Below, one piece after another: positions 1 through 8,160 of a stretch of DNA of 64,000 nucleotides (its first letter is position 1; the number at the start of each line of letters is the position of its first letter). A program made the translations under genes and the position numbers. The notes beneath the pieces are model-generated. The model was given only the letters and a program-made list of their open reading frames with translations. It had not been told where the DNA came from and made no database searches. This DNA comes from an uncultured Flavobacteriaceae bacterium (GTDB lineage: Bacteria > Bacteroidota > Bacteroidia > Flavobacteriales > Flavobacteriaceae): assembly GCA_947501625.1 (NCBI GenBank), contig CANMWN010000004.1, positions 124,001-188,000 of the forward strand, given 5' to 3'.

Positions 1-199
1 CTTTGTAATTTGATTTTACTGGATTTTCATTGACCAACACATTTCCTGCTTTGGCTGCTTGTTGGATTTTATTACGTGTAGCATTTTCAATAAAGTTCAT
101 CAAAAATTTATCTACTCGTAAAGGCTCTTGACCTACATGAGCCACATACCTAAAATGCTCATATAACTCTTCGTTTTCTAATTCTTCTTCAGTACTCAT
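1..199 (-). CDS. RluD-family 23S rRNA pseudouridine synthase, N-terminal part only
   Basis: This is the first 66 codons of a gene that runs off the left edge. The start is the ATG at 199, six bases after the stop of the PASTA gene, so the two form an operon. The translation begins MSTEEELENEELYEHF. From about residue 24 it shows an S4-like RNA-binding segment (VDKFLMNFIENATRNKIQQA, then AGNVLVNENPVK), as at the N-terminus of RluA/RluD enzymes. These make pseudouridines in 23S rRNA. The catalytic domain with its Asp lies outside the window, so RluD versus another RluA-type member cannot be decided here. Confidence 0.8.
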   Translation of the reverse strand, partial: MSTEEELENEELYEHFRYVAHVGQEPLRVDKFLMNFIENATRNKIQQAAKAGNVLVNENPVKSNYK

Positions 200-205
200 A
201 TCAAC

Positions 206-763
206 TTAACGACCTCTACCGTCTCCCAACTTCATATCTATAACTGAATTCTTTGGCAATTTATCTCCAACTTTGATTGGTTTACCATTATGATACAAAC
301 CTCTAACGATATCTTTCGCTAAATCTGGAACATATTTATGGTTCTTACCAATTCTAAAACCTACAGCTTTTAAAACAGTTTCTGCGTTTCTTCTAGATTT
401 TGTTAAAACATTTGGCAATTTAATATCTTGATAAGTTGCTCTGTTTAATTTTAAATATATCTTTCTGTTTTCTTTTACAAAATCACCTGCTTCAGGATCT
501 TGCTCTATTACAGAAAGCGGAGGATATGTAGGATTGTAATTAGTTGAGTCTAAGATTTTCATATCCAAATCAAGTTCCTCCAATTTAACTTTAACTTCCT
601 CAATAGTTAATTTTGACAAATCTGGAACTTGGATTTTTTGACTATGATTAGTAGTAATTCTTAACCATTGCATTAATAAAAAAAGGAAAATTAAAATCCC
701 AATAATAGCAAATCCTACTTGCTTCAAAAAAGTTTTACTTTTTATAAAATTTAATAAACTCAT
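206..763 (-). CDS. PASTA domain membrane protein
   Basis: This is a 185-residue protein. Residues 14-34 form one membrane helix (VGFAIIGILIFLFLLMQWL), followed by an extracytoplasmic region with two to three PASTA repeats (about 45-106 and 113-180; signatures VPDLSKLTIEEVKVKLEEL and LPNVLTKSRRNAETVLK). PASTA repeats bind muropeptides or protein partners, mostly in wall kinases and penicillin-binding proteins. Here there is no kinase domain, only an anchor plus PASTA. The frame can be extended to a TTG at 784, but that TTG lies inside a -7 promoter box (782-789), so the ATG at 763 is the start. It is cotranscribed with the downstream pseudouridine synthase gene. Its exact role is unknown. Confidence 0.85.
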   Translation of the reverse strand: MSLLNFIKSKTFLKQVGFAIIGILIFLFLLMQWLRITTNHSQKIQVPDLSKLTIEEVKVKLEELDLDMKILDSTNYNPTYPPLSVIEQDPEAGDFVKENRKIYLKLNRATYQDIKLPNVLTKSRRNAETVLKAVGFRIGKNHKYVPDLAKDIVRGLYHNGKPIKVGDKLPKNSVIDMKLGDGRGR

Positions 764-781
764 TTTAAGTATTTGTTTTAA

Positions 782-789
782 CAAAGATA
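782..789 (-). promoter_or_regulatory. -7 box for PASTA-rluD operon
   Basis: On the minus strand this reads TATCTTTG, a perfect match to the Bacteroidota -7 consensus TAnnTTTG, 18 bases before the ATG at 763. A -33 TTG at the usual distance is not obvious. Confidence 0.6.
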
Positions 790-837
790 TAAAACGAACT
801 AATACTAAATAAAATTATATAATTTTAATATTATACG

Positions 838-1722
838 TTAAACCGCCGATTTAATATTCAACTTATTTAGATAATCAATATACTCTTCTGGGCTTTTTAC
901 ATATATAATGTTGGATGATAAATAATTTGTATCATAATTACCAGAAACTAAAAACACAACATCTTTAGTCTCTGTTTTTTCCTTAAACTCTTTATAATAT
1001 TGTTCTTTCTTTGGGGCAGTGAATACAGAAAAAACCAATTTAGTTCCAGTTAAATCTATCATTTTATCAATATTATCTAAAGGAACATTTTGACCTAAAT
1101 AATAAACTTTCCAACCTAAATTTTTCGCAATAAAATACCCTAACAACAAACCTATTTCATGATTTTCATGCTCCGATAAATATAAAATAATCTTAGAGTT
1201 TTCATCTGCTGCAACATTAATATTATCGATTTCAGTAATTATTTTTTGTCTTATAAGATTGGAAATAAAGTGTTCTTGAGATGGAGTTGTTTTATTGGTA
1301 GTCCATAGTATTCCAACCTGATTTAAAAAAGGGTAGACTAAATTAGTCATAGTTGACAATAGTCCATTAGCCAGAACATTCTTTTTAAAGATTTCATTGA
1401 ATTCAGTTTCATCTAATTCAAGCATACATAATATCAATCTATTAATACTATCTTCAAATTTGTCAGAATAATTAGAACCCTTTTCTATAACTAGTTGATG
1501 AAATTCTTCTTCGTCTAACTCATTTATCTTAGAAATTCTGTATCCATTATTTAATAGTATAGAGATATTTAATAATTTTTTCACTTCAATCTCAGAATAA
1601 TATCTAATATTGGTATTTGTTCTTTTTGGATTTAGAAGATTATACCTCCTTTCCCAAACCCTTAAAGTGTGTGACTTAATACCTGTTAAAGACTCAACTT
1701 GTGACATTGTATACATCTCCAT
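838..1722 (-). CDS. MerR-family regulator with B12-binding domain (CarH-like)
   Basis: This is a 294-residue regulator. Residues 4-70 are a MerR winged helix (YTMSQVESLTGIKSHTLRVWERR). A helical domain with W140 and the QEH of residues 149-151 matches the W...EH motif that caps cobalamin in CarH. A Rossmann-like B12 domain spans about 175-290. The cobalamin-ligand motif DxHxxG appears as ExHxxG (residues 186-191, ligand His188 kept). CarH-type proteins are adenosylcobalamin-dependent, light-released repressors, often of carotenoid or photoprotection genes. No carotenoid gene is in the window. The gene is divergent from the fasciclin lipoprotein, with three identical 9-mers between them. Cobalamin binding is inferred. 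ATGs at 1716 and 1707 are alternative starts. Confidence 0.85.
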   Translation of the reverse strand: MEMYTMSQVESLTGIKSHTLRVWERRYNLLNPKRTNTNIRYYSEIEVKKLLNISILLNNGYRISKINELDEEEFHQLVIEKGSNYSDKFEDSINRLILCMLELDETEFNEIFKKNVLANGLLSTMTNLVYPFLNQVGILWTTNKTTPSQEHFISNLIRQKIITEIDNINVAADENSKIILYLSEHENHEIGLLLGYFIAKNLGWKVYYLGQNVPLDNIDKMIDLTGTKLVFSVFTAPKKEQYYKEFKEKTETKDVVFLVSGNYDTNYLSSNIIYVKSPEEYIDYLNKLNIKSAV

Positions 1723-1746
1723 GTCTAATTTTTTTGAATAAATACT

Positions 1747-1813
1747 TAAACAAAACTATAGTATTTATAACACTAAACAAAATAAAATTAAATAAAATTT
1801 ATTCTTTTGTTTA
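1747..1813. promoter_or_regulatory. three TTTTGTTTA boxes between MerR and fasciclin genes
   Basis: The 9-mer TTTTGTTTA occurs exactly at 1805-1813 on the plus strand, and at 1747-1755 and 1774-1782 on the minus strand. All three lie between the divergent start codons, upstream of the fasciclin promoter. They are candidate operators for the adjacent MerR protein. The region is very AT-rich, which lowers the weight of the match. Confidence 0.4.
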
Positions 1814-1831
1814 ACTTTTTTAATAAAAAAC

Positions 1832-1861
1832 TTGAACATTTATATTTTTTTTATATATTTG
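1832..1861 (+). promoter_or_regulatory. promoter of the fasciclin gene
   Basis: TTG at 1832-1834, a 19-base spacer, and TATATTTG at 1854-1861 fit the Bacteroidota -33/-7 consensus. The ATG follows 30 bases later. The TTG could be mistaken for a start codon because the frame is open through it. Confidence 0.75.
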
Positions 1862-1891
1862 TCTAATATTTATAATTTAAAACTTGAACAA

Positions 1892-3280
1892 ATGAAAGCG
1901 ATCAAAAAAACATTAACGGAAAAAATTCCATTACTACTATTTGTGATGGTACTTACAACTTCATTTCTATTTACTAGTTGTGATGATGACGATGATAATA
2001 TGCAAAATCCAACACAAACAATTGTTGGAATTGCGTCAGGAAATTCTTCATACTCAATATTAGTAGATATTTTATCAATGCCTGAAAATTCTGACTTACT
2101 AGCTGCTGCAAATGATCCAAATTCAAACTTAACGGTATTTGCACCTACCAATACTGCTTTTACCAATTTACTTACAGCACTTGGAAAATCAAGTTTAAAT
2201 GAATTACCTACTCCATTGGTAAGAGAGATTGTTGAATATCACATTATAGGACAAAAAGTTCTTTCGTCTCAATTAACGAATGGACAAGTAGCAACACTAC
2301 TAGCAAATGAATCAGTAACGGTTGATTTAAGTAGCGGCGTTAAAATTAATAGTTCTAATGTTGTAAATCCAGATGTAGAAGCTACTAATGGAGTAATTCA
2401 TGGAATTGACGCAGTTTTGTTACCATCTTTCGTAACTAACGCTTTAGGTACAATTTCAGAAACTTTTATGTTTGATAATGACTACACAATTTTAACAGAA
2501 GCCTTAAAAATTGCAGATTTATTAAATACAGTTTCAACTACGCAAGGCTTAACACTATTTGCTCCAAATAATGATGCCTTTGTTGCTGCAGGGATAACTT
2601 CTTTAGATGGATTAGATGCAGCAGCACTTTCTCCAATACTTTTATACCATGTATTAGGTGCTAAAGTATTATCTACTGAATTACCTGCTGATGGAATGGC
2701 TGAAACATTAAATGGCGAGAATATTTATTTAGGATATTTAACAAATGCTGTTCTTATCAACGGACTTACTCAAATCACGGATGTAGATATTGAAAAGAGT
2801 AATGGCGTAGTGCATAAAATAAATAGAACTTTAACTCCACCTGCACCTAATGTAGTTGATATTGCTGTTGCGTTATCACAAGCAGATGATGCTGAATTTA
2901 CAGTTCTTGTAAGCCTTCTAACAAATCCGGCATATAGTGGAATTACTGACGCAATCATTGCATCAGAAAATATTACAGTATTTGCACCAACTGATGCTGC
3001 ATTTGGAGAAATTTCTAGTGTTATTCCAACATTATCTGAAGCTCAAATAACAAATGTATTATTGTATCATGCTGTAGGTGCAAGAGTATTTAGTACTGAT
3101 CTTTCTAACGGTCAAATTGTACAAACTTTAAATACAATGGACACTCTTACAGTAAATATTGAATCTGGTGTTACATTATCAGATACAACTGCTGACCCAG
3201 CAAATATAACTGAAGTAAATATCCAAGGAAGTAATGGTGTTATTCATGTAATTGATAAAGTATTACTGCCTACACTTTAA
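1892..3280 (+). CDS. lipoprotein with three fasciclin (FAS1) domains
   Basis: This is a 462-residue surface lipoprotein. The start is the ATG at 1892: it directly precedes a type II signal peptide with lipobox FTSC (Cys30), and the promoter ends at 1861. An Asp run follows the Cys, compatible with outer-membrane sorting in this phylum. Three FAS1 domains lie at about 45-180, 185-320 and 325-462. Each has the paired motifs TVFAPTNTAF / TLFAPNNDAF / TVFAPTDAAF, YHxxGxxV and GV(I/V)HxI. FAS1 domains mediate adhesion. The gene is divergent from a B12-binding MerR regulator, which may control it. A strong terminator follows at 3307. Confidence 0.92.
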   Translation: MKAIKKTLTEKIPLLLFVMVLTTSFLFTSCDDDDDNMQNPTQTIVGIASGNSSYSILVDILSMPENSDLLAAANDPNSNLTVFAPTNTAFTNLLTALGKSSLNELPTPLVREIVEYHIIGQKVLSSQLTNGQVATLLANESVTVDLSSGVKINSSNVVNPDVEATNGVIHGIDAVLLPSFVTNALGTISETFMFDNDYTILTEALKIADLLNTVSTTQGLTLFAPNNDAFVAAGITSLDGLDAAALSPILLYHVLGAKVLSTELPADGMAETLNGENIYLGYLTNAVLINGLTQITDVDIEKSNGVVHKINRTLTPPAPNVVDIAVALSQADDAEFTVLVSLLTNPAYSGITDAIIASENITVFAPTDAAFGEISSVIPTLSEAQITNVLLYHAVGARVFSTDLSNGQIVQTLNTMDTLTVNIESGVTLSDTTADPANITEVNIQGSNGVIHVIDKVLLPTL

Positions 3281-3306
3281 TAGTTTTTATTTTTATTAGT
3301 TAATTT

Positions 3307-3349
3307 AATTGTCGATTGAGAAAATTCTCAATCGACAATTATCTATTTT
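3307..3349 (+). terminator. intrinsic terminator after the fasciclin gene
   Basis: A perfect 15-bp stem (3307-3321 with 3326-3340, AATTGTCGATTGAGA and its complement) with a 4-base loop is followed by a T-rich stretch ATCTATTTTT. Confidence 0.85.
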
Positions 3350-3376
3350 TACAATATTATTAATTCATCAAAAAAT

Positions 3377-5782
3377 ATGAATAAATTTACTTGGATATCT
3401 ATATTGTTATTTTTTTTTACATTATCAAATAATGCTCAAAATGGCGTTATCGAAGGTAGAGTATTCAATGAAATAAATAATAAATCATTGGAGGGAGTTG
3501 CGATTAAAATTGAAAACTCTGACAATGGAACTACAACTGATAACAATGGTGTATATAAAATTGAAAATCTAGTTCCAGGGAAATATACTATCACTGCAAG
3601 TTATTTAGGCTTTGAAAAAAAAATATTTTATGACCTTCAAGTTTTAACAAATAAGCCGGTAATATTAGATATTTCGTTAATTGAAGAAACTATGAATCTC
3701 GATGAAGTTCAATTAGAAATATCTCCATTTAAAAAATCTAAAGAATCTCCTATAAACCTTCAGAAAATAAATGCTGATGAAATCTATAAAAATCCTGGAG
3801 GAAATAGAGATATTTCTAAAGTAATTCAAATTTTACCTGGAGTTGGATCTACTGTTTCTTTTAGAAATGACATCATTGTTAGAGGTGGAGCGCCAAATGA
3901 AAACCGTTTTTATTTAGATGGTATAGAAGTACCAAACATTAATCACTTTGCTACTCAAGGTTCATCAGGCGGTCCAGTTGGAATGATTAATGTAAATTTT
4001 ATAAAAAATGTAAACTTTTATTCAGGTGCCTTTCCTGCCAATAGAGGTAATGTAATGAGTTCTATTTTAGATTTTGAGCAAATTACTGGAAACAAAGAAA
4101 AACTTACAGGTACATTTTTACTTGGTTCTTCAGATGCTGGAATAACTCTGGACGGACCTCTTGGTAAAAAATCTTCATTTATACTATCAGTGAGAAGATC
4201 CTATTTACAGGCTTTGTTTAAATTGATAAAATTACCTTTTTTACCTACCTATAATGATTTTCAATACAAACACTCCATTGATCTTAATGACAAAAATAAA
4301 ATCACCATTATCGGTTTAGGAGCAATTGATGACTTTGAAATCAATACTGATGTGAACAATGGAGTTAATGACCAAGAAACATTAAACAGAAATAACTATA
4401 TACTCAATAATATACCTGTAAATTCTCAATGGAATTATACTGTTGGAATAAACTGGAAACATTTTTCAGAAAATAGTAATCAAACTTATGTATTGAGTAG
4501 AAATCATTTAAGCAATAGTGCAATTAAATACCTTGGTAATATAGAACAACCTAATAATCTCTTGTTAGATTATAACTCTGAAGAAATTGAAACTAAATTT
4601 AGATTTGAAAATACCAGTTATAAAAATGGTTGGAAAATAAATTTTGGAATTGGATTAGAAAATAGTGTTTATAAAAACTCAACATTCAATCAAAAACAAC
4701 TAAATAATAATGTTGTAACAATTGATTTTAATTCCAAAATCAATTTTAATAAATATGCTACTTTTGGTCAAGTAAGCAAATCATTTTTTAACAACAGTTT
4801 ATCATTATCGGCAGGTTTCAGAGCTGATTTTAATGACTACTCTAATCAAATGAATAATCCATTAGACCAGTTTTCACCTAGAATAGCAGCCTCTTATTCA
4901 ATAAACAACAAGTTAAATCTTGGCTTGAGTATTGGAAAATATTATCAATTACCTCCCTACACAATCTTAGGTTATAGAGACAATAGCAATACATTAATCA
5001 ATAAAGAAAACAATATAACTTATATCCAAAACAATCAGATAAGTACAGGTTTAGAATATAGACCTACTAAATTTTCAAAAATATCATTAGAAGGGTTTTA
5101 TAAAAAGTATGATAACTACCCTTTCCTATTAGAAAAAAACATTTCACTAGCCAACCTTGGAGCTGACTTTGGCGTCATTGGAAATGAACCAGCAAATTCG
5201 ACTTCAAAAGGAAAAAGTTATGGCGTTGAATTAATGGCTCAACAAAAACTAAGTGACAAAATCTATGGAATTTTATCTTACACATTTGTAAGGAGTGAAT
5301 TTCAAGACGCTAATAATAACTTTGTTCCTTCATCTTGGGACAATCAGCATATTTTAAACATTGTAGCTGGGAAAAAATTACCAAAAAATTGGGAAATTGG
5401 TGCGAAATTTAGGCTTTTAGGCGGCGCTCCATACACTCCATATGATGTTGAACTATCATCAATTAAAGAAATTTGGGATGTAACACAACAAGGAATTAAT
5501 GATTGGAGTAGTTTAAATACTGAAAGAAATCCAACTTCACATTCATTGGATATAAGAGTTGATAAAAAATGGTATTTTGATAAATGGTATTTGAATGCCT
5601 ATTTGGATATACAAAATGCTTATGGTGCAAAAACAACTTTACAACCTTATCTAGATGTAGTAAGAGATACTAATGGCAATCCGATTGAAAATCCATCAGA
5701 TAGTCAACGATATCAGACTTATTCTATAGAAAATGAAGCAGGGAACGTACTACCGTCAATTGGTATCATGATTGGGTTTTAA
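3377..5782 (+). CDS. TonB-dependent receptor with carboxypeptidase-regulatory-like domain
   Basis: This is an 801-residue outer-membrane receptor. A signal peptide (1-20, ending SNNAQ) is followed by a carboxypeptidase-D regulatory-like beta-sandwich (about 23-105, GRVFNEINNKSLEGVAIKIE). Next comes a TonB plug domain (about 120-235, with IIVRGGAPNENRFYLDGIEV), then a long beta-barrel ending in the aromatic residue expected of such barrels (GIMIGF). The family imports scarce ligands in a TonB-dependent way. The cargo cannot be told, and there is no SusD partner, so a polysaccharide role is not supported. It lies just after a terminator with no clear TAnnTTTG box in the 36 bases before the ATG, so expression may depend on read-through or a diverged promoter. 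Confidence 0.9.
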   Translation: MNKFTWISILLFFFTLSNNAQNGVIEGRVFNEINNKSLEGVAIKIENSDNGTTTDNNGVYKIENLVPGKYTITASYLGFEKKIFYDLQVLTNKPVILDISLIEETMNLDEVQLEISPFKKSKESPINLQKINADEIYKNPGGNRDISKVIQILPGVGSTVSFRNDIIVRGGAPNENRFYLDGIEVPNINHFATQGSSGGPVGMINVNFIKNVNFYSGAFPANRGNVMSSILDFEQITGNKEKLTGTFLLGSSDAGITLDGPLGKKSSFILSVRRSYLQALFKLIKLPFLPTYNDFQYKHSIDLNDKNKITIIGLGAIDDFEINTDVNNGVNDQETLNRNNYILNNIPVNSQWNYTVGINWKHFSENSNQTYVLSRNHLSNSAIKYLGNIEQPNNLLLDYNSEEIETKFRFENTSYKNGWKINFGIGLENSVYKNSTFNQKQLNNNVVTIDFNSKINFNKYATFGQVSKSFFNNSLSLSAGFRADFNDYSNQMNNPLDQFSPRIAASYSINNKLNLGLSIGKYYQLPPYTILGYRDNSNTLINKENNITYIQNNQISTGLEYRPTKFSKISLEGFYKKYDNYPFLLEKNISLANLGADFGVIGNEPANSTSKGKSYGVELMAQQKLSDKIYGILSYTFVRSEFQDANNNFVPSSWDNQHILNIVAGKKLPKNWEIGAKFRLLGGAPYTPYDVELSSIKEIWDVTQQGINDWSSLNTERNPTSHSLDIRVDKKWYFDKWYLNAYLDIQNAYGAKTTLQPYLDVVRDTNGNPIENPSDSQRYQTYSIENEAGNVLPSIGIMIGF

Positions 5783-5805
5783 TAAATATCTATTTTGTAT
5801 TTTTG
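5772..5805 (+). promoter_or_regulatory. promoter of ddl-coaD
   Basis: TTG at 5772-5774, a 23-base spacer, and TATTTTTG at 5798-5805, 18 bases before the ddl ATG. The -33 part overlaps the end of the receptor gene. Confidence 0.5.
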
Positions 5806-5823
5806 TTTTAAAGCAAAGCATCA

Positions 5824-6795
5824 ATGAAAAAAAATATTGCTGTTGTGATGGGAGGTTACTCATCGGAATACAAAATATCCTTAAAAAGCGGACAAGTAGT
5901 TTGTGAAAACTTAGATAGAAACGAATACTATGTCTACGCTGTTTATATTTTTAAAGATAAATGGGTATTAGTTCAAAATAAAACAGAATATCCTATCAAC
6001 AAACATGATTTTTCTGCAATTATTGACAACCAAAAAATAACTTTTGATTGTGTTTTCAATGCAATACATGGAAGTCCAGGAGAAGATGGGCAATTGATTG
6101 CTTATTTTGAATTGTTAAATATTCCTCATACTTCTGCTCCTTCTTATCAAATGTCATTGACATTCAATAAAAGAGACTGCCTGAGTGTTCTAAAACCATA
6201 TGGAATAAAAATGGCAACTTCTTATTATCTGAATTTAGGTGATAAGATTAATGAACAAGAAATTATTGATACAGTTGGTTTACCATGTTTTGTAAAGGCT
6301 AACAAGGCTGGAAGTAGTTTTGGAATTTCTAAAGTGAATAAAATCGAAGATTTAAAACAAGCAATTGAAGTGTCTTTTAAAGAAGATGATGAAATTATTA
6401 TTGAGTCTTTTCTTGACGGAACAGAAGTTTCAGTTGGTGTTATGACTTATAAGCACGAAGTTACTGTTTTACCAATTACAGAAATTGTTTCTGAAAATGA
6501 TTTCTTCGATTACGAAGCAAAATATCTTGGAAAATCTCAAGAAATTACGCCTGCAAGACTAACTGATAAAGAAAGAAAACGTGTAAATGAAGTCTCAAAA
6601 AAAGTATACGAAGTACTGAAAATGAATGGATTTTCACGTAGTGAATATATCTTAATTGATGGAGAACCACATTTGATTGAAATGAATACAGTTCCTGGAC
6701 TGACTAATGAAAGCATTTTACCTCAACAAGCAAGAGAAGCAGGAATAAGTCTTCAAAATCTTTTTGGTAATGCAATTGAGGAAGCATTAAAATAA
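5824..6795 (+). CDS. ddl: D-alanine--D-alanine ligase
   Basis: This is a 323-residue cytoplasmic ATP-grasp enzyme that joins two D-Ala for the peptidoglycan pentapeptide. Visible family marks are the N-terminal GGYSSEYKISLKSG substrate-binding loop, AIHGSPGEDGQ, the ATP-grasp core around VKANKAGSSFGISKV, and the C-terminal LIEMNTVPGLT metal- and substrate-binding stretch. Length and motif order are those of a complete enzyme. It has its own promoter and is followed 18 bases later by coaD, so the two are probably cotranscribed. Confidence 0.95.
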   Translation: MKKNIAVVMGGYSSEYKISLKSGQVVCENLDRNEYYVYAVYIFKDKWVLVQNKTEYPINKHDFSAIIDNQKITFDCVFNAIHGSPGEDGQLIAYFELLNIPHTSAPSYQMSLTFNKRDCLSVLKPYGIKMATSYYLNLGDKINEQEIIDTVGLPCFVKANKAGSSFGISKVNKIEDLKQAIEVSFKEDDEIIIESFLDGTEVSVGVMTYKHEVTVLPITEIVSENDFFDYEAKYLGKSQEITPARLTDKERKRVNEVSKKVYEVLKMNGFSRSEYILIDGEPHLIEMNTVPGLTNESILPQQAREAGISLQNLFGNAIEEALK

Positions 6796-6813
6796 TTATT
6801 GTAATTTTATAAT

Positions 6814-7269
6814 ATGAGAAGAGCTATTTTCCCAGGATCTTTTGATCCAATTACTTTAGGACACTATGATATCATTAAACGTGGCGTAACACTATTTGAT
6901 GAAGTTATTGTTGCAATTGGTGTGAATGCTGATAAAAAATATATGTTCTCACTTGAAGAACGAATGAATTTTATCAAAGAATCTTTTAAAGACGAACCTA
7001 AAATTAAAGTTGCTTCTTATAAAGGTTTAACAGTTGATTTTTGCAAAAAAAATAACGTTAAGTTTATTCTTCGTGGATTGCGAAATCCGGCAGATTTTGA
7101 ATTTGAAAAAGCAATAGCGCATACCAATCGTGACCTTGCTCCTATTGAAACTGTCTTTCTATTAACTGCTGCAAAAACTTCTTATATCGCATCTTCTATC
7201 GTGCGTGATGTAATCAGAAACAATGGTGACTACACGAAGTTGGTTCCTAACAGTGTGAGGGTGAAATAA
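6814..7269 (+). CDS. coaD: pantetheine-phosphate adenylyltransferase
   Basis: This 151-residue nucleotidyltransferase makes dephospho-CoA from 4'-phosphopantetheine and ATP, the next-to-last step of CoA synthesis. It starts MRRAIFPGSFDPITLGHYDII, which holds the TxGH nucleotide-binding motif (His17 in TLGH). The C-terminal signature TAAKTSYIASSIVRDV matches the second nucleotide-binding segment. Size is normal for the family. It is placed directly behind ddl. Confidence 0.95.
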   Translation: MRRAIFPGSFDPITLGHYDIIKRGVTLFDEVIVAIGVNADKKYMFSLEERMNFIKESFKDEPKIKVASYKGLTVDFCKKNNVKFILRGLRNPADFEFEKAIAHTNRDLAPIETVFLLTAAKTSYIASSIVRDVIRNNGDYTKLVPNSVRVK

Positions 7270-7330
7270 CTTGCTTACTTAAGCAAAAGTAAATGCCGTG
7301 CGAAAGTCGGGTAAAATTCATTTTAAATAA

Positions 7331-7361
7331 TTGTACAACCTAAAAACTGAATGTAACATTG
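7331..7361 (+). promoter_or_regulatory. possible promoter of the membrane HTH gene
   Basis: TTG (7331-7333), 20 bases, then TAACATTG (7354-7361), one base off TAnnTTTG, 26 bases before the ATG. The TTG here could be miscalled as a start. Confidence 0.4.
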
Positions 7362-7387
7362 TAGTGAAATTAAAAAATATACATACG

Positions 7388-8158
7388 ATGAAACAGCCAG
7401 AATTAGGAAAGAAAATTTCTGAACTTAGAAAATCGAAAGGTTTAACTCAAGAAGAACTTGTTGATAAATGCAACTTAAACGTTCGAACTATACAACGTAT
7501 TGAAGCAGGAGATGTGACACCAAGAAGATATACTATAAAAGCAATTTTAGAAGCCTTAGATTATGATTTTGAATCTATAGAATTAATAGAATCAACTAAA
7601 CATAATCGGCAATTCTTAAAACTTGCGTGGATTTTTGGAATCATCTTTTTTATTATTGGCTTTTTTGAGTTTGGCATAGATTATTATCGCTTCTATGAAA
7701 ATGATGTAGCATATTCAAAATCCATTTACATTCTTATTAAAACTACTGTACTAATTAGTTACATAATTTTTATTTATAGATTTGTAATAGTAAGTGATTT
7801 ATTTAAAAATTCAATTTTAAAAATTACCTCTTACCTTCTTGGTTTTATGCTCTTTCTTTCAATAGGATATGACATCACTTCTTTATTCTATGAAACAATA
7901 TCTCCAGAAATCATTCTACCTATAGAAGCAATATCATTTGGTTTTATTCAAATAATTTTTGGAGTTGCTTTAATAAAATTGCAAAAAAACATTGGAAATA
8001 TTCCTTTGGTTGCTGGAATTTTAGAAATTATTACTGGCGCATTACTAGTAACAGTAATTTTTGCAATAGCAGGATTGATCGTTTATATACCTGCAATAAT
8101 ATTTGAAGTAATTATATTATACAAAGTATCTGAAACTATTAAATCTAATAGTCTCTAA
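7388..8158 (+). CDS. HTH (XRE-type) regulator with membrane domain
   Basis: This 256-residue protein joins an N-terminal XRE helix-turn-helix (residues 3-58: LGKKISELRKSKGLTQEEL, NVRTIQRIEAGDVTPR) to about five or six hydrophobic segments from residue 78 onward (LAWIFGIIFFIIGFF, ILIKTTVLISYIIFIY, and a long C-terminal stretch near GALLVTVIFAIAGLIVYI). It is a membrane-tethered DNA-binding protein. The signal it senses is unknown. The start is set at the ATG at 7388 because family members begin at MKQPELGKKI, and upstream codons belong to the promoter region. It ends two bases before the convergent SulP gene. Confidence 0.85.
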   Translation: MKQPELGKKISELRKSKGLTQEELVDKCNLNVRTIQRIEAGDVTPRRYTIKAILEALDYDFESIELIESTKHNRQFLKLAWIFGIIFFIIGFFEFGIDYYRFYENDVAYSKSIYILIKTTVLISYIIFIYRFVIVSDLFKNSILKITSYLLGFMLFLSIGYDITSLFYETISPEIILPIEAISFGFIQIIFGVALIKLQKNIGNIPLVAGILEIITGALLVTVIFAIAGLIVYIPAIIFEVIILYKVSETIKSNSL

Positions 8159-8160
8159 TA

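Noticed and set aside
3377-5782. SusC-type receptor of a polysaccharide utilisation locus
   Set aside because: No susD gene, no glycoside hydrolase and no hybrid sensor nearby.
7271-7286. Hairpin TTGCTT-ACTT-AAGCAA as coaD terminator
   Set aside because: The stem is only 6 bp and weak, with no T run after it.
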